Positions 34,510-44,458 are shown, counted from the stretch's first letter. The stretch: DNA of 54,321 nucleotides from Phocaeicola intestinalis (GCF_014837065.1 NZ_JACSPP010000022.1:1-54321), one strand, 5' to 3'. Program-made: numbers and translations. Notes: generated from the letters alone by a model not told the origin.

Positions 34510-35505
34510 TTATCTGAATGAATCAGTCAGTAATTTTATCTCAATCATGGGAGAAATGCGTTCGTACAGGATGTTGTAGACAGCATCTACTATCGGCATA
34601 TTCACATGCAGGTGCTTGTTCAGTTCCTTGATGCATTTTGTGCCGTAATAGCCCTCTGCTATCATTTCCATTTCGATTTGTGCACTTTTCACCGAGTATC
34701 CTTTGCCTATCATGGTACCGAACACACGGTTACGGCTGAAGTTGGAATAAGAGGTAACGAGCAAATCGCCTAAATAAGCCGAGTCGTTGGTGCATCGGTC
34801 TACCGGATGTACCGTGTCTAAGAAACGGTTCATCTCTTGCAGGGCATTCGAGACCAATACAGCCTGGAAATTATCTCCATACTTCAGACCGCTGCAGATA
34901 CCTGCCGCTATGGCGTATACGTTTTTCAACACCGAAGCATATTCGATTCCTGCCACATCCGTATTTACGGAAGTCTTGATATATTGTCCGCTCAGCTGGC
35001 GGGCGAACATTTTGGCTTTTTCGATGTCTTTACATCCCACGGTAAGGTAAGAAAGACGTTCCAGAGCCACTTCTTCCGCGTGGCAAGGTCCTGCCAGTAC
35101 GGCGATGTTTTCTTCGGGCACATCATACATCTTGTGAAAATAATCGGATATGATCATATTTTCATCGGGTACGATACCCTTGATGGCTGTTACGATGAAC
35201 TTGTCCTTTAGCTTCGTTTTCAGCTTTTTCAGGTGTGCTTTCAAGTAAGGTGAAGGAGTGACGAATATCAGCGTATCCGATTCTCTCACTACTTTGTTTA
35301 TATCCGATGAAAAGTTAATGCATTTGATGTTGAAGCGCACACTGGTCAGGTAAGCCGGATTATGCCCCAACCGCTTGAAGTCCTCGATGCGGTCGTCTCG
35401 GCGCATATACCAGTTTATCGTACCGGCTTGGGCAAGGACAATCTTTGCGATAGCCGTTGCCCAGCTTCCTCCACCCATGATTGCTATTTTCCCGGGTAAT
35501 TTCAT
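34510..35505 (-). CDS. gpsA: NAD(P)H-dependent glycerol-3-phosphate dehydrogenase
   Basis: Reduces dihydroxyacetone phosphate to sn-glycerol 3-phosphate for phospholipid synthesis. The N-terminal nucleotide motif is MGGGSWATAIAKIV. Further motifs are VTPSPYLKAHL, AVLAGPCHAEEVALE and the ASVLKNVYAIAAGICSGLKYGDN segment with the catalytic Lys. The length, 331 aa, is usual. It lies 13 bp after lysS. Confidence 0.96.
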   Translation of the reverse strand: MKLPGKIAIMGGGSWATAIAKIVLAQAGTINWYMRRDDRIEDFKRLGHNPAYLTSVRFNIKCINFSSDINKVVRESDTLIFVTPSPYLKAHLKKLKTKLKDKFIVTAIKGIVPDENMIISDYFHKMYDVPEENIAVLAGPCHAEEVALERLSYLTVGCKDIEKAKMFARQLSGQYIKTSVNTDVAGIEYASVLKNVYAIAAGICSGLKYGDNFQAVLVSNALQEMNRFLDTVHPVDRCTNDSAYLGDLLVTSYSNFSRNRVFGTMIGKGYSVKSAQIEMEMIAEGYYGTKCIKELNKHLHVNMPIVDAVYNILYERISPMIEIKLLTDSFR

Positions 35506-35518
35506 GTTTGTTTTTTAC

Positions 35519-37249
35519 TTACATGATTTTACTTATCCATGCTGCGATTTCGTCAACACTTGGATTAGTCAGTCCCAATTTATATTTCTTGTTTACTCCG
35601 CAGATGTCCATTTGCAGCTTTTGCGGATTAACTTCTTTCATGTCTGATACCAAATTATATCCTGCTTTTTGGATAAGCGGGACCCATTCTTCAGGAATGC
35701 CTAAAGCAGTAAATTTTTCAGTTTTATCTTTAGGGGCCACCTTTTCGGGACGCATCTGCGGGAAGAACAATACTTCCTGAATGAAAGTCTTGCCCGTCAT
35801 AAGCATAACGAGACGGTCAATTCCGATTCCGATACCGCTTGTAGGAGGCATACCGTATTGCAGGGCACGCAAGAAGTCCTGGTCAATAATCATCGCTTCA
35901 TCATCGCCTTTGTCGGCTAAGCGCATCTGTTCCTTGAAGCGTTCTTCCTGGTCTATCGGGTCATTCAGTTCCGAGTATGCATTGGCAAGCTCTTTCCCGT
36001 TTACCATCAGTTCGAAACGTTCGGTCAGTCCGGGTTTCGAGCGGTGCATCTTGGTAAGGGGCGACATCTCTACGGGATAATCGGTGATGAACGTGGGTTG
36101 TATAAAGGTGCCTTCGCAGAACTCGCCGAAGATTTCATCAATCAGCTTGCCCTTGCCCATGGTGTCGTCGATTTCCATGTTCAGCTTTTGGCACACTTCG
36201 CGGATTTGTGCCTCGTCCATGCCAGTCAGGTCATAGCCGGTCTTTTCTTTGATGGCTTCCAGGATAGGCAAGCGGCGGTAAGGCGCCTTGAAGCTGATGA
36301 TGTTGCCGTCAATTTCACGTTCGGGCTTTCCGTTTACGGCGATGCAGACGGTTTCCAACAGCTTTTCGGTGAATGCCATCATCCAGTTGTAATCCTTATA
36401 CTGTACGTACAGTTCCATACAAGTGAACTCCGGATTATGATTGCGGTCCATGCCTTCGTTGCGGAAGTTCTTGCCGATTTCGTATACACCTTCGAATCCG
36501 CCCACTATGAGCCGCTTCAGATAAAGTTCGGTCGCGATACGCAGGTACATGTCGGTATCAAGAGCGTTGAAGTGGGTAATGAAGGGCTTGGCGCTTGCAC
36601 CGCCTGCAATGTTCTGCAAGGTAGGAGTCTCTACCTCCGTATAGCCGGCTTCGTCCAGTACGCGGCGGATGGTACGTATCACCGTAGCGCGTTGCAGGAA
36701 GATGTCTTTCACTCCGTCATTTACTATCAGGTCCACGTAGCGTTGGCGATAGCGCAGTTCGGGGTCTTCGAACTTGTCATACGCCACGCCATCCTTGTAT
36801 TTTACAATGGGAAGCGGGCGGAGCGATTTCGCCAGCACGGTCAGCTTCTGCGCATGGATGGATATTTCTCCCATCTGAGTTCGGAATACAAAACCTTCAA
36901 TGCCGATGAAGTCGCCTAAGTCGAGCAAGCGTTTAAATACCACATTATATAAATCTTTGTTTTCATCCGGACAGATGTCATCACGGGTGATATATACTTG
37001 GATACGTCCTTTCGAGTCTTGTAGTTCGATGAAAGAAGCTTTCCCCATTACACGACGTGACATCATGCGTCCTGCAACTGATACTTTGCGCGGTTCTGCC
37101 TCGTCATCCTTGAATTCGGCTTTTATATCGGTTGAAAATGCATTAGTTACATACTCGGCAGCAGGGTACGGTTCGATGCCCATCGCTTTCATCTCATTCA
37201 GACTGTTACGCCTGATAATCTCCTGTTCACTTAGTTCTAATACGTTCAT
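35519..37249 (-). CDS. lysS: Lysyl-tRNA synthetase, class II
   Basis: Charges tRNA-Lys. The N-terminal OB-fold anticodon domain spans about residues 55-150. Class II motif 2 is [20 protein letters not shown] and motif 3 is [16 protein letters not shown]. Typical bacterial LysS ends near 505 residues; here a further 73 residues follow (504-576, [17 protein letters not shown] to [10 protein letters not shown]). Helix-hairpin-helix-like spacing is visible there. I believe such an extension is normal in Bacteroidetes. It is the first gene of the leftward lysS-gpsA-pgi-HAD group. Confidence 0.97.
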   Translation of the reverse strand: MNVLELSEQEIIRRNSLNEMKAMGIEPYPAAEYVTNAFSTDIKAEFKDDEAEPRKVSVAGRMMSRRVMGKASFIELQDSKGRIQVYITRDDICPDENKDLYNVVFKRLLDLGDFIGIEGFVFRTQMGEISIHAQKLTVLAKSLRPLPIVKYKDGVAYDKFEDPELRYRQRYVDLIVNDGVKDIFLQRATVIRTIRRVLDEAGYTEVETPTLQNIAGGASAKPFITHFNALDTDMYLRIATELYLKRLIVGGFEGVYEIGKNFRNEGMDRNHNPEFTCMELYVQYKDYNWMMAFTEKLLETVCIAVNGKPEREIDGNIISFKAPYRRLPILEAIKEKTGYDLTGMDEAQIREVCQKLNMEIDDTMGKGKLIDEIFGEFCEGTFIQPTFITDYPVEMSPLTKMHRSKPGLTERFELMVNGKELANAYSELNDPIDQEERFKEQMRLADKGDDEAMIIDQDFLRALQYGMPPTSGIGIGIDRLVMLMTGKTFIQEVLFFPQMRPEKVAPKDKTEKFTALGIPEEWVPLIQKAGYNLVSDMKEVNPQKLQMDICGVNKKYKLGLTNPSVDEIAAWISKIM

Positions 37250-37277
37250 TTGTCAGTACATTAACTCAATTTCGCTA

Positions 37278-37285
37278 CAAAAATA
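37278..37285 (-). promoter_or_regulatory. Candidate -7 box for lysS
   Basis: The minus strand reads TATTTTTG, matching TAnnTTTG, 28 bp before the lysS ATG. The -33 is unclear. Confidence 0.45.
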
Positions 37286-37444
37286 AAAAATATTTTGCAA
37301 TCTATCCCTATGTTCACCATTTCTTTTTATGAATTCCATCTTAAGCTGGCAGCTTCTAACTTCTTTTGCCTCTTGGAAAATGCTTTCGTTAGTACCCTAT
37401 CGGCAAGACATCGAAGCCCATTTATTAAAATTTTACTCATTTTG

Positions 37445-37475
37445 TTGGGTAATGCCGATTAATTCGTTACCTTTG
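37445..37475 (+). promoter_or_regulatory. Promoter of the nitrilase-family gene
   Basis: TTG (37445-37447), 20 bp, TACCTTTG (37468-37475) fits the Bacteroides promoter. Transcription would start about 10 bp before the first ATG, giving a very short leader. Confidence 0.7.
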
Positions 37476-37492
37476 GGGATGTTTCTAACGAT

Positions 37493-38281
37493 ATGAAAAG
37501 CATTATGAAAGTCATTATTCTGCAAACCGATATTTGTTGGGCAAATCCAGCAACGAATCAAAAGCATATTGAAAAGATGATGGAGGCGCATACGGGAGCC
37601 GACCTTTATGTGCTGCCCGAAATGTTTTCGACCGGTTTTTGTACGCAGCCTGAGGGAGTGGCAGAGACGGAATGCGAGTCACTTCGATGGATGGAGCAAC
37701 AAGCAAGGAAACGCGAATGCGCTATTGCCGGAAGCGTAGCAACCGAAGAAGACGGTAAATATTACAATCGTTTTTATTTTGTATACCCTGATGGGCAGGT
37801 ATGCTGGTACGACAAAAAGCATTTGTTCACATACGGGGGTGAAGATAAGCATTATACGCCTGGCAATAAACGTGTGATTGTTCCGTTTCGGGGCGTACGC
37901 TTCCTGTTGGAAGTCTGCTATGACCTGCGTTTTCCTGTCTGGTCGCGCAATCGGGGCGATTACGATGCCATCCTTTATGTGGCAAGCTGGCCGACACCAC
38001 GCGTGGAAGCATGGAAAATGTTGCTCCGTGCCCGTGCCATTGAGAATCAGTGCTATGTAATAGCCGTGAACCGTGTGGGTAAGGACCCTACATGTGAATA
38101 TTGTGGGGGAAGTGCTGTAATAGACCCTTACGGACACACACTAGCTGCCTGCAAGGACGAGTGTGAGGAAGGAACTGAAGCCATCGTGGATATGGACAGT
38201 TTGAAAGTTTTCCGCAAAAAGTTTCCCGTACTGGACGATGCCGACGGATTTTCTTTGTCTTTTTCCACTACAGATTATTAA
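37493..38281 (+). CDS. Nitrilase-family amidohydrolase (omega-amidase type)
   Basis: A carbon-nitrogen hydrolase with the Glu-Lys-Cys triad: Glu43 (LPEMFSTGF), Lys107 (WYDKKHLF) and Cys141 (LEVCYDLRFPVW). The 262 residues and the YDLRFPVWSRN motif match the YafV/omega-amidase group, which hydrolyses 2-oxoglutaramate and 2-oxosuccinamate formed by transaminases. The start may instead be four codons later (MKVIILQTDICW), which fits the family better. The gene precedes the 2-oxoacid oxidoreductase cluster, but a separate promoter is likely for each. Confidence 0.87.
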   Translation: MKSIMKVIILQTDICWANPATNQKHIEKMMEAHTGADLYVLPEMFSTGFCTQPEGVAETECESLRWMEQQARKRECAIAGSVATEEDGKYYNRFYFVYPDGQVCWYDKKHLFTYGGEDKHYTPGNKRVIVPFRGVRFLLEVCYDLRFPVWSRNRGDYDAILYVASWPTPRVEAWKMLLRARAIENQCYVIAVNRVGKDPTCEYCGGSAVIDPYGHTLAACKDECEEGTEAIVDMDSLKVFRKKFPVLDDADGFSLSFSTTDY

Positions 38282-38374
38282 TTGATTAAAATGAAAAAAT
38301 TCATCACGAAAACACGAAATCCAGTTAATGATTAATGTCAATGTGTGGATAACTAATCACAGAGAATAGCCTCA

Positions 38375-38406
38375 TTGCTGTTATCATTTTTTATTATTAC
38401 ATTTTG
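38375..38406 (+). promoter_or_regulatory. Candidate promoter of iorA
   Basis: TTG (38375-38377), 20 bp, then TACATTTTG (38398-38406), which has one extra base relative to TAnnTTTG. Transcription would start near 38412. This argues that the ATG at 38445, not the one at 38412, is the start codon. Confidence 0.4.
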
Positions 38407-38444
38407 GATTCATGTTATTCGATGGTGAACCAATAAACACATTT

Positions 38445-40064
38445 ATGGAAAATAGCGAAAAATTTTTATTATTGGGTGACCAGGCAATAGCTTTGGGAGC
38501 CATCCATGCAGGGATTTCAGGGGTATATGCCTATCCGGGAACTCCCTCAACCGAGATTACGGAATACATACAAGATTCGTCTCTGGCAAAAGCCAGAGGA
38601 TTACACAGTACCTGGTGTACTAACGAGAAGACTGCAATGGAAGCGGCTTTAGGAGTTTCGTATGTGGGCAAGCGTGCATTGGTATGCATGAAACACGTGG
38701 GCATGAACGTATGTGCCGATGCTTTTGTTAATTCTGCCATCACGGGAGTGAACGGCGGTATCGTAGTTGTAGCGGCAGACGATCCTTCAATGCACTCATC
38801 GCAGAACGAACAAGACTCTCGTTTTTATGGCAAGTTTGCAATGGTACCTGTCTTAGAACCTTCATCGCAACAAGAGGCATACGATATGATGGCATATGCC
38901 TACGAACTTTCGGAACGGGAAAAACTTCCTGTACTGATGCGTATTGTAACTCGTTTGGCACACTCACGTGCAGCGGTGCAAGTGAAAAGTTCATTTCTTG
39001 ATGTGACTTGTACGGGAAGGGAATCAGTACCTTCCGATTGGGTATTGCTGCCAGGTAATGCTCGCCGGCGCTATCTGGAAGTAATTGCCGCCCAACCCCA
39101 ACTGCTTCAGTTAGCGGAAACTTCTCCTTTCAATAAAACCGTATCACGCGAAGGAAAGGCTGAACGGGGCATTGTAGCATGCGGCATCGGTTATAACTAT
39201 GTGATGGAAAATTATCCCGAAGGATGTCCGTTCCCGATGGTAAAGGTATCGCAATACCCGCTCCCGATGAAACAGATAGCCGACCTGGCAGAGTCGTGCA
39301 AGGAAATACTAGTGGTGGAAGACGGCCAGCCTTTTGTAGAAGAACAATTGAAAGGTTTGCTTCCTTCTCCCTACGTAGTGAAAGGACGTCTGAGCGGAGA
39401 CTTGCCACGCACCGGAGAATTAACCCCTGATAGTGTGAAGATAGCATTAGGCATTGCCAGCGTAGAGGTGTATGCTCCTGCGCAACATTTAGTACCGCGT
39501 CCACCTGCCTTGTGTGTTGGATGCGGCCATCGTGACGTATATGATGCATTAAACCGTGTGGCTGCCGAATATCCAGGTGCGAAAATCTTTGGTGACATCG
39601 GATGCTATACGCTGGGAGCGCTTCCTCCGTTCCGTGCATTAAATAGTTGCGTGGATATGGGTGCGTCCATCACAATGGCGAAAGGTGCGGCAGATGCCGG
39701 ACAATTCCCTGCCATTGCGATTATCGGAGACTCTACATTTACTCATTCAGGAATGACCGGTCTGTTAGATGCAGTGAACGACAAAGCAAACATCACCGTA
39801 GTGATTTCGGATAATCTTACCACAGCCATGACCGGCGGACAGGACTCGGCAGGCACCAACAAATTTGAAGCCATCTGCCTGGGGCTGGGCGTAGAGCCAG
39901 AGCACGTACGCGTGGTAGTTCCTCTGCCTAAGAATATGGATGAAATTACCCGCATCATCCGCGAAGAAATCGAGTATCAGGGTGTATCGGTTATTATTCC
40001 GCGACGTGAGTGCATACAGACATTAAACCGTAAGTTGAAAAAGAAAAGAGCAGAAAAGAAATGA
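38445..40064 (+). CDS. iorA: Indolepyruvate ferredoxin oxidoreductase, alpha subunit
   Basis: Thiamine diphosphate subunit of the aryl-pyruvate:ferredoxin oxidoreductase, which converts aryl pyruvates to aryl-acetyl-CoA or the reverse. The N-terminal Pyr-type domain shows GISGVYAYPGTPSTEI and WCTNEKTAMEAALG. The C-terminal domain shows LCVGCGHRDVYDALN and GDIGCYTLGALPP, the ThDP site. The protein ends at 539 residues just after SVIIPRRECIQTL. The two-[4Fe-4S] ferredoxin domain found at the C-terminus of archaeal IorA is missing, so electrons must leave by another route. The start at MENSEKFLLLG is chosen from the family N-terminus and promoter position. It overlaps iorB by 4 bp. Confidence 0.9.
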   Translation: MENSEKFLLLGDQAIALGAIHAGISGVYAYPGTPSTEITEYIQDSSLAKARGLHSTWCTNEKTAMEAALGVSYVGKRALVCMKHVGMNVCADAFVNSAITGVNGGIVVVAADDPSMHSSQNEQDSRFYGKFAMVPVLEPSSQQEAYDMMAYAYELSEREKLPVLMRIVTRLAHSRAAVQVKSSFLDVTCTGRESVPSDWVLLPGNARRRYLEVIAAQPQLLQLAETSPFNKTVSREGKAERGIVACGIGYNYVMENYPEGCPFPMVKVSQYPLPMKQIADLAESCKEILVVEDGQPFVEEQLKGLLPSPYVVKGRLSGDLPRTGELTPDSVKIALGIASVEVYAPAQHLVPRPPALCVGCGHRDVYDALNRVAAEYPGAKIFGDIGCYTLGALPPFRALNSCVDMGASITMAKGAADAGQFPAIAIIGDSTFTHSGMTGLLDAVNDKANITVVISDNLTTAMTGGQDSAGTNKFEAICLGLGVEPEHVRVVVPLPKNMDEITRIIREEIEYQGVSVIIPRRECIQTLNRKLKKKRAEKK

Positions 40065-40657
40065 AAACAGACATTATACTTTCAGGAGTTGGTGGACAAG
40101 GTATCTTGTCCATTGCTACCATCATTGGAGAAGCGGCCACCCGTATGGGGTTGGCATTAAAACAAGCCGAAGTACACGGGATGAGTCAGCGTGGGGGCGA
40201 TGTGCAGTCGAACCTCCGTCTCTCGGACAAACCTATTGCGTCCGATCTTATCCCTTTAGGAACAGCAGATATGATTCTTTCGCTTGAGCCGATGGAGGCG
40301 TTGCGTTATCTACCTTTTTTGGCTAAAGACGGATGGATTATTACTTCGTCTGCTCCGTTCAAGAACATCTCTAACTATCCAGATGAACAAGCCTTGACAG
40401 ATGAACTGAAAGCACAGCCCCACGTAGTGTCACTCGATGTGGAACAATTGGCGAAAGAAAACCAAATGCCAAAGTCTGCAAATGTAATTTTACTGGGAGC
40501 TGCATCGGCATTCCTAAAGATTCTCGACCCTGCCACGTTACGCGAAAGCGTGGGACGGATATTCGCCTCGAAGGGAGAAGAAGTCGTGCAAATGAATTAC
40601 CGTGCTTTCGACATCGGTCACAACTATGTGAAAAAGCTTGGATTTGTGAAGGAATAA
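40061..40657 (+). CDS. iorB: Indolepyruvate ferredoxin oxidoreductase, beta subunit
   Basis: Gamma-domain-type subunit of the same oxidoreductase. It has 198 residues and opens with TDIILSGVGGQGILSIATIIGEAA, followed by EVHGMSQRGGDVQSNLR, both typical. Its ATG overlaps the iorA stop (ATGA), indicating translational coupling and 1:1 assembly. Confidence 0.94.
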   Translation: MKTDIILSGVGGQGILSIATIIGEAATRMGLALKQAEVHGMSQRGGDVQSNLRLSDKPIASDLIPLGTADMILSLEPMEALRYLPFLAKDGWIITSSAPFKNISNYPDEQALTDELKAQPHVVSLDVEQLAKENQMPKSANVILLGAASAFLKILDPATLRESVGRIFASKGEEVVQMNYRAFDIGHNYVKKLGFVKE

Positions 40658-40673
40658 TAATGCAGGTCCATAC

Positions 40674-40761
40674 TGATTTTCGCAGATTATTGCGATTCAT
40701 TTATATTGCTGTTTCAAGTGTCCATCGTCAATTGAAATAATCGATTAATCTGCGAAAATCA
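40674..40761. repeat. Inverted repeat between iorB and the aminotransferase gene
   Basis: TGATTTTCGCAGATTA (40674-40689) and its exact inverse (40746-40761) enclose about 56 bp. Related words (CAGATTTTCGTGGATTA, TAATCTGCG) form a similar imperfect pair at 44493-44636. The long loop makes a terminator unlikely. It may be a dispersed intergenic palindrome. Confidence 0.65.
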
Positions 40762-40795
40762 ATATTTTCAAATTGTAAATTATTATATATATTAT

Positions 40796-42124
40796 ATGAG
40801 CAGTATATTTAATAAGGAATTGGTTGCAGAAGTGGCACGCGAGTTGAAAGTCGCCGACTTGCAAAATGCCACTATCGGCGATGTGTTGCTTGTAGCATCC
40901 CGTTTAGAAGAACTGACGGGCATTCCGTTTATCCGTATGGATCAAGGTTCTCCCGGACTCCCGGCAAACAAGGTAGGTATTGAGGCTGAGAAGAAAGCTC
41001 TTGATGCGGGATTGGGAGCACAATATCCTGCTGCAGCCGGTGTTCCCGAACTGAAGGAAGCAGCATCCCGTTTCGTAAAAGCATTTATTGATATTGATAT
41101 CTCTCCTCGCGCATGCATACCTACTACAGGCTCGGTAGCAGCATCATTTGGAGCATTCATTGCCTGTACCCAGCGTATTCCAGGTAAAGATAAAGTGCTT
41201 TTCATCGACCCTGGTTTCCCTATCCAGAAGTCGCAACTCCGCATACTGGGCGTAAAATGGGAATATTTTGACATCCACGATTTTCGGGGAAATCCGCTTC
41301 GGACCAAACTGGAGAGTTATCTAGAGAAAGGAGATATAGCGGCAATAGTTTATTCTAATCCGAATAACCCTGCATGGATATGTCTGGAGGAAGAGGAATT
41401 GAAAATCATCGGCGAACTTGCCACCCGCTATGATGTTGTGGTAATGGAGGACCAGGCTTATTTCTGTATGGATTTCCGCCACCCGTATGGTCATCCGTAC
41501 CAAGCTCCGTTCGTGCCTACCGTGGCACGCTATACCGACAATTACATCCTGATGCTTTCTGCCTCGAAAATATTCAGCTATGCCGGTCAGCGTATAGCCT
41601 TGGCTTGCATATCCGACAAGCTTTTCGACCGTCAGTATCCAGCGTTGGCAGAGCGGTATGAAAACTTGGGAGTATTTGGTCCCACTTTAATCGCTTCCAT
41701 TCTTTATATGATTACTTCGGGATGTACTGCTACTACCCAATACGGAATGGCAGAGATGCTTAACCGCTCGGTTTCGGGTGAAATCAATTTCGTAGAAGAT
41801 GTACGCGAATACGAGCGTCGTGCCCGTCGGATGAAGCAGATATTCACGGAAAACGGTTTTACCATTGTGTACGATAGAGATGTGACCCAACAGGTGGGCG
41901 ACGGTTTTTTCTTCACATTAGGTTATCCGGGTATGACTGGAGGAGAACTTCTTTTAGAATTGATGTATTATGGAGTGAGTAGCATTTCACTCTCTACTAC
42001 CGGAAGCGAGCAGCAAGGTGTTCGTGCTTGTACCTCGCGGATGTGCGAAGAACTTTATCCGGTGTTGGAAGAACGGATGAAAGCGTTTCATGAGGACCAT
42101 AACATAATGAATAATAAACAATGA
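40796..42124 (+). CDS. PLP-dependent aminotransferase, class I/II
   Basis: A fold-type I aminotransferase of 442 residues. The PLP Lys is in LSASKIFSYAGQRIA and the conserved Asn region is IVYSNPNNPAW. A GSPGLPANKVG opening and AAGVPELKEAASRFV are also present. Its position between iorAB and the phenylacetate-CoA ligase gene suggests that it interconverts aromatic amino acids and aryl pyruvates, either for synthesis from aryl acids or for fermentation. That assignment is inference. Confidence 0.88.
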   Translation: MSSIFNKELVAEVARELKVADLQNATIGDVLLVASRLEELTGIPFIRMDQGSPGLPANKVGIEAEKKALDAGLGAQYPAAAGVPELKEAASRFVKAFIDIDISPRACIPTTGSVAASFGAFIACTQRIPGKDKVLFIDPGFPIQKSQLRILGVKWEYFDIHDFRGNPLRTKLESYLEKGDIAAIVYSNPNNPAWICLEEEELKIIGELATRYDVVVMEDQAYFCMDFRHPYGHPYQAPFVPTVARYTDNYILMLSASKIFSYAGQRIALACISDKLFDRQYPALAERYENLGVFGPTLIASILYMITSGCTATTQYGMAEMLNRSVSGEINFVEDVREYERRARRMKQIFTENGFTIVYDRDVTQQVGDGFFFTLGYPGMTGGELLLELMYYGVSSISLSTTGSEQQGVRACTSRMCEELYPVLEERMKAFHEDHNIMNNKQ

Positions 42125-42193
42125 AAATTGTAATTGATAGCAATGAGCCATGCTCAGCCTTAAATTATTAACCATTAATTATTAACAGATTAA

Positions 42194-43495
42194 ATGATTT
42201 GGAATCCCAATAAAGAATGTATGCCTCGCGAACAGTTACGTGAGCTGCAAGGCAAACGGTTGCAAAAGCTTGTTGCCTACGTTTATCATAATGTGCCGTT
42301 CTATCGGCATAAGATGCAAGAAATGGATTTGATGCCTGAAGACATCAGGAGTATTGATGATATCGTGAAGCTTCCCTTCACCACTAAGCAAGACCTGCGT
42401 GACAACTATCCTTATGGACTGATGGCAGCACCGAAATCGGAAGTAGTGCGAGTACATGCCTCATCGGGAACAACTGGAAATCCAACCATCGTGGGCTACA
42501 CACGCAAGGACCTTGCGATATGGTCGGAGGTGATGTCGCGTTGCCTTTCGGCATATGGCGTGACACGTGAAGATACTTTCTCTGTGAGTTATGGGTATGG
42601 ATTATTTACAGGAGGTTTAGGAGCGCACTACGGAGTAGAAAACCTAGGTGCCACGGTAATACCAGCTTCGACTGGCAACACAGAAAAACACGTGCGACTT
42701 ATTCGAGATTTAAAGATTACGGGCATTGCCTGTACCCCATCGTATGCTCTCTACCTAGCAGAAACAGTAGACAAGATGGGCATTAATAAAAATGATTTAA
42801 GCCTGCGTATCGGAGCATTCGGAGCTGAACCGTGGACAGAGCATATGCGGCAGGAAATACAGGAACGACTAGGGCTGAAAGGATATAACCTGTATGGCTT
42901 GAGCGAGATTATGGGACCGGGTGTGTCATGCGAGTGCGAGGCACAGCATGGATCGCATATCCACGAAGACCATTTTTATCCTGAAATCATTGACCCTGTT
43001 ACCTTGGAGCCTCTCCCTATTGGAGAACAAGGTGAATTGGTATTCACCACACTTACCAAAGAAGGGATGCCTTTACTACGTTACCGCACCAAAGACCTTA
43101 CTTCGCTGATGCCCGGCGAATGCGCTTGTGGGCGTACCAGCGTACGTATGACTCCCATTATGGGGCGGAGCGATGACATGCTGATTATCCGTGGTATCAA
43201 TGTCTTTCCTTCACAAGTGGAAAGTGTGATATTGAGCATGAAGGAGTTCGAACCACGATATATGCTTGTAGTAGACCGGGTAAACAATCTCGACACCTTA
43301 CAAGTACAGGTGGAAGTTCGACGTGATTACTTTAACGACGATATCGGCGGTATGCTAGCTTTGAGAAAACAGTTGGCAGACAAGTTGAAGAGTGTGCTTT
43401 CCATCAGTGCTGACGTGAAATTAATGGAACCGAACAGCATTCAACGCAGCCAGGGCAAATCACAACGTGTAATAGATAAACGGGTATTGGTGTAA
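42194..43495 (+). CDS. paaK: Phenylacetate-CoA ligase
   Basis: Activates phenylacetate or related aryl acids with ATP and CoA. The 433 residues carry the AMP-binding loop VHASSGTTGNPTIVGYT, the YGLSEIMGPGVSCEC adenylation motif, YRTKDLTSL and GRSDDMLIIRGINVFPSQVE. Together with iorAB it can supply aryl-acetyl-CoA for reductive carboxylation to aryl pyruvate, a route known for aromatic amino acid synthesis in rumen and gut anaerobes, or run the reverse with ATP formation. Confidence 0.93.
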   Translation: MIWNPNKECMPREQLRELQGKRLQKLVAYVYHNVPFYRHKMQEMDLMPEDIRSIDDIVKLPFTTKQDLRDNYPYGLMAAPKSEVVRVHASSGTTGNPTIVGYTRKDLAIWSEVMSRCLSAYGVTREDTFSVSYGYGLFTGGLGAHYGVENLGATVIPASTGNTEKHVRLIRDLKITGIACTPSYALYLAETVDKMGINKNDLSLRIGAFGAEPWTEHMRQEIQERLGLKGYNLYGLSEIMGPGVSCECEAQHGSHIHEDHFYPEIIDPVTLEPLPIGEQGELVFTTLTKEGMPLLRYRTKDLTSLMPGECACGRTSVRMTPIMGRSDDMLIIRGINVFPSQVESVILSMKEFEPRYMLVVDRVNNLDTLQVQVEVRRDYFNDDIGGMLALRKQLADKLKSVLSISADVKLMEPNSIQRSQGKSQRVIDKRVLV

Positions 43496-43559
43496 AAATT
43501 TGTTCCAGATAGTTTTACAGGACATATTTAGAGTTTAGTCAACTTAAAATAAAAAACTT

Positions 43560-43967
43560 ATGACAATTAAACAATTATCAGTCTTCTTAGAAAACAAAAC
43601 CGGACGAATCAACGAAGTAGTACGTATCTTGGGGACGAACGGTATCAATATGCATGCTTTCAGTATGGCGGAGACAACAGATTTCGGCATTCTCCGCTTA
43701 ATAGTGTCTGATGTAGACAAAGCAGTAGAAGTACTTCGCTCACATGATTTTGCCGTGATTTCCACAGATGTCGTTTGTTTAAGTTGTGTCAATGAACCAG
43801 GTGCATTGGCAGTCATTTTGGAATACCTGGCACAAGAACAGATTTTTATCGAGTACATGTATGCCTTCGCCCAAAACGACCGGGCGAACGTGGTCATCAA
43901 GCCTAACGACCTGAAGCATTGCCTGGAAGTGCTTCAAGCCCACCAATGCGACGTATTGACCTTTTGA
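43560..43967 (+). CDS. Tandem ACT-domain protein
   Basis: Two ACT domains fill the 135 residues: the first starts IKQLSVFLENKTGRINEVVRIL and the second CLSCVNEPGALAVILEYLAQEQI. ACT domains bind amino acids. A stand-alone ACT protein after paaK is a common arrangement in anaerobes with aryl-acid pathways, so it probably senses an aromatic or branched amino acid. Confidence 0.9.
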   Translation: MTIKQLSVFLENKTGRINEVVRILGTNGINMHAFSMAETTDFGILRLIVSDVDKAVEVLRSHDFAVISTDVVCLSCVNEPGALAVILEYLAQEQIFIEYMYAFAQNDRANVVIKPNDLKHCLEVLQAHQCDVLTF

Positions 43968-44014
43968 CAATTTATTCACTAATTTTCTGTTTTACAGTGA
44001 TGACTTTTACATTC

Positions 44015-44106
44015 CACCATCTGTAGGAACAAGGTCTTGCCCACTTATACGTTATTCACGTTTATGCTTCCAAGCAGGCAACTCCTGTTCTTACAGAAGG
44101 TTGGTG
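44015..44106. repeat. Imperfect inverted repeat after the ACT gene
   Basis: CACCATCTGTAGGAAC...GTCTTGCC (44015-44042) is mirrored by GGCAACTCCTGTTCTTACAG...TTGGTG (44077-44106). It lies in the gap between convergent transcripts and may end both. No T-run is present. Confidence 0.4.
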
Positions 44107-44161
44107 AAAGGAGCCTTACAAACAAAAAATTGTTTTCAACCGGAAACTTGTATCCGATTTG

Positions 44162-44458
44162 TCAATTGCCTATTGTATAGAAATGCAATTCATTTTCCAG
44201 CTTGCGCACGCGCTCTTGCAGGTCTTCTATCCGCCGGAGCAGGTGTCGGATGGCATCAATGCCTTCGATGTTAATCGACAAGTCGTAATACAGATGGGTG
44301 TAACGCTCCAGTTCGCCCAATTGGGAAGCCGGGAAATAACCGGTATTTCCGATAATTTCTACATCTATCAGTCCGCCTTCGCCTAACATCAGTACGAAAT
44401 CCGGCTCGATGTCGCACCGTTCGCAATAATCGTTTATGATAATCAAATCGTTTTGCAT
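44162..44458 (-). CDS. cbpM: Chaperone modulator CbpM
   Basis: A 98-residue MerR-like, DNA-free modulator of the DnaJ homologue CbpA. It shows the typical opening NDYCERCDIEPDFVLMLGEGGLI and a C-terminal coiled segment RHLLRRIEDLQERVRKLENEL. The start MQNDLIIINDYCE is chosen over one 12 codons upstream that lies in repeat sequence. It follows cbpA on the same strand. Confidence 0.85.
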   Translation of the reverse strand: MQNDLIIINDYCERCDIEPDFVLMLGEGGLIDVEIIGNTGYFPASQLGELERYTHLYYDLSINIEGIDAIRHLLRRIEDLQERVRKLENELHFYTIGN

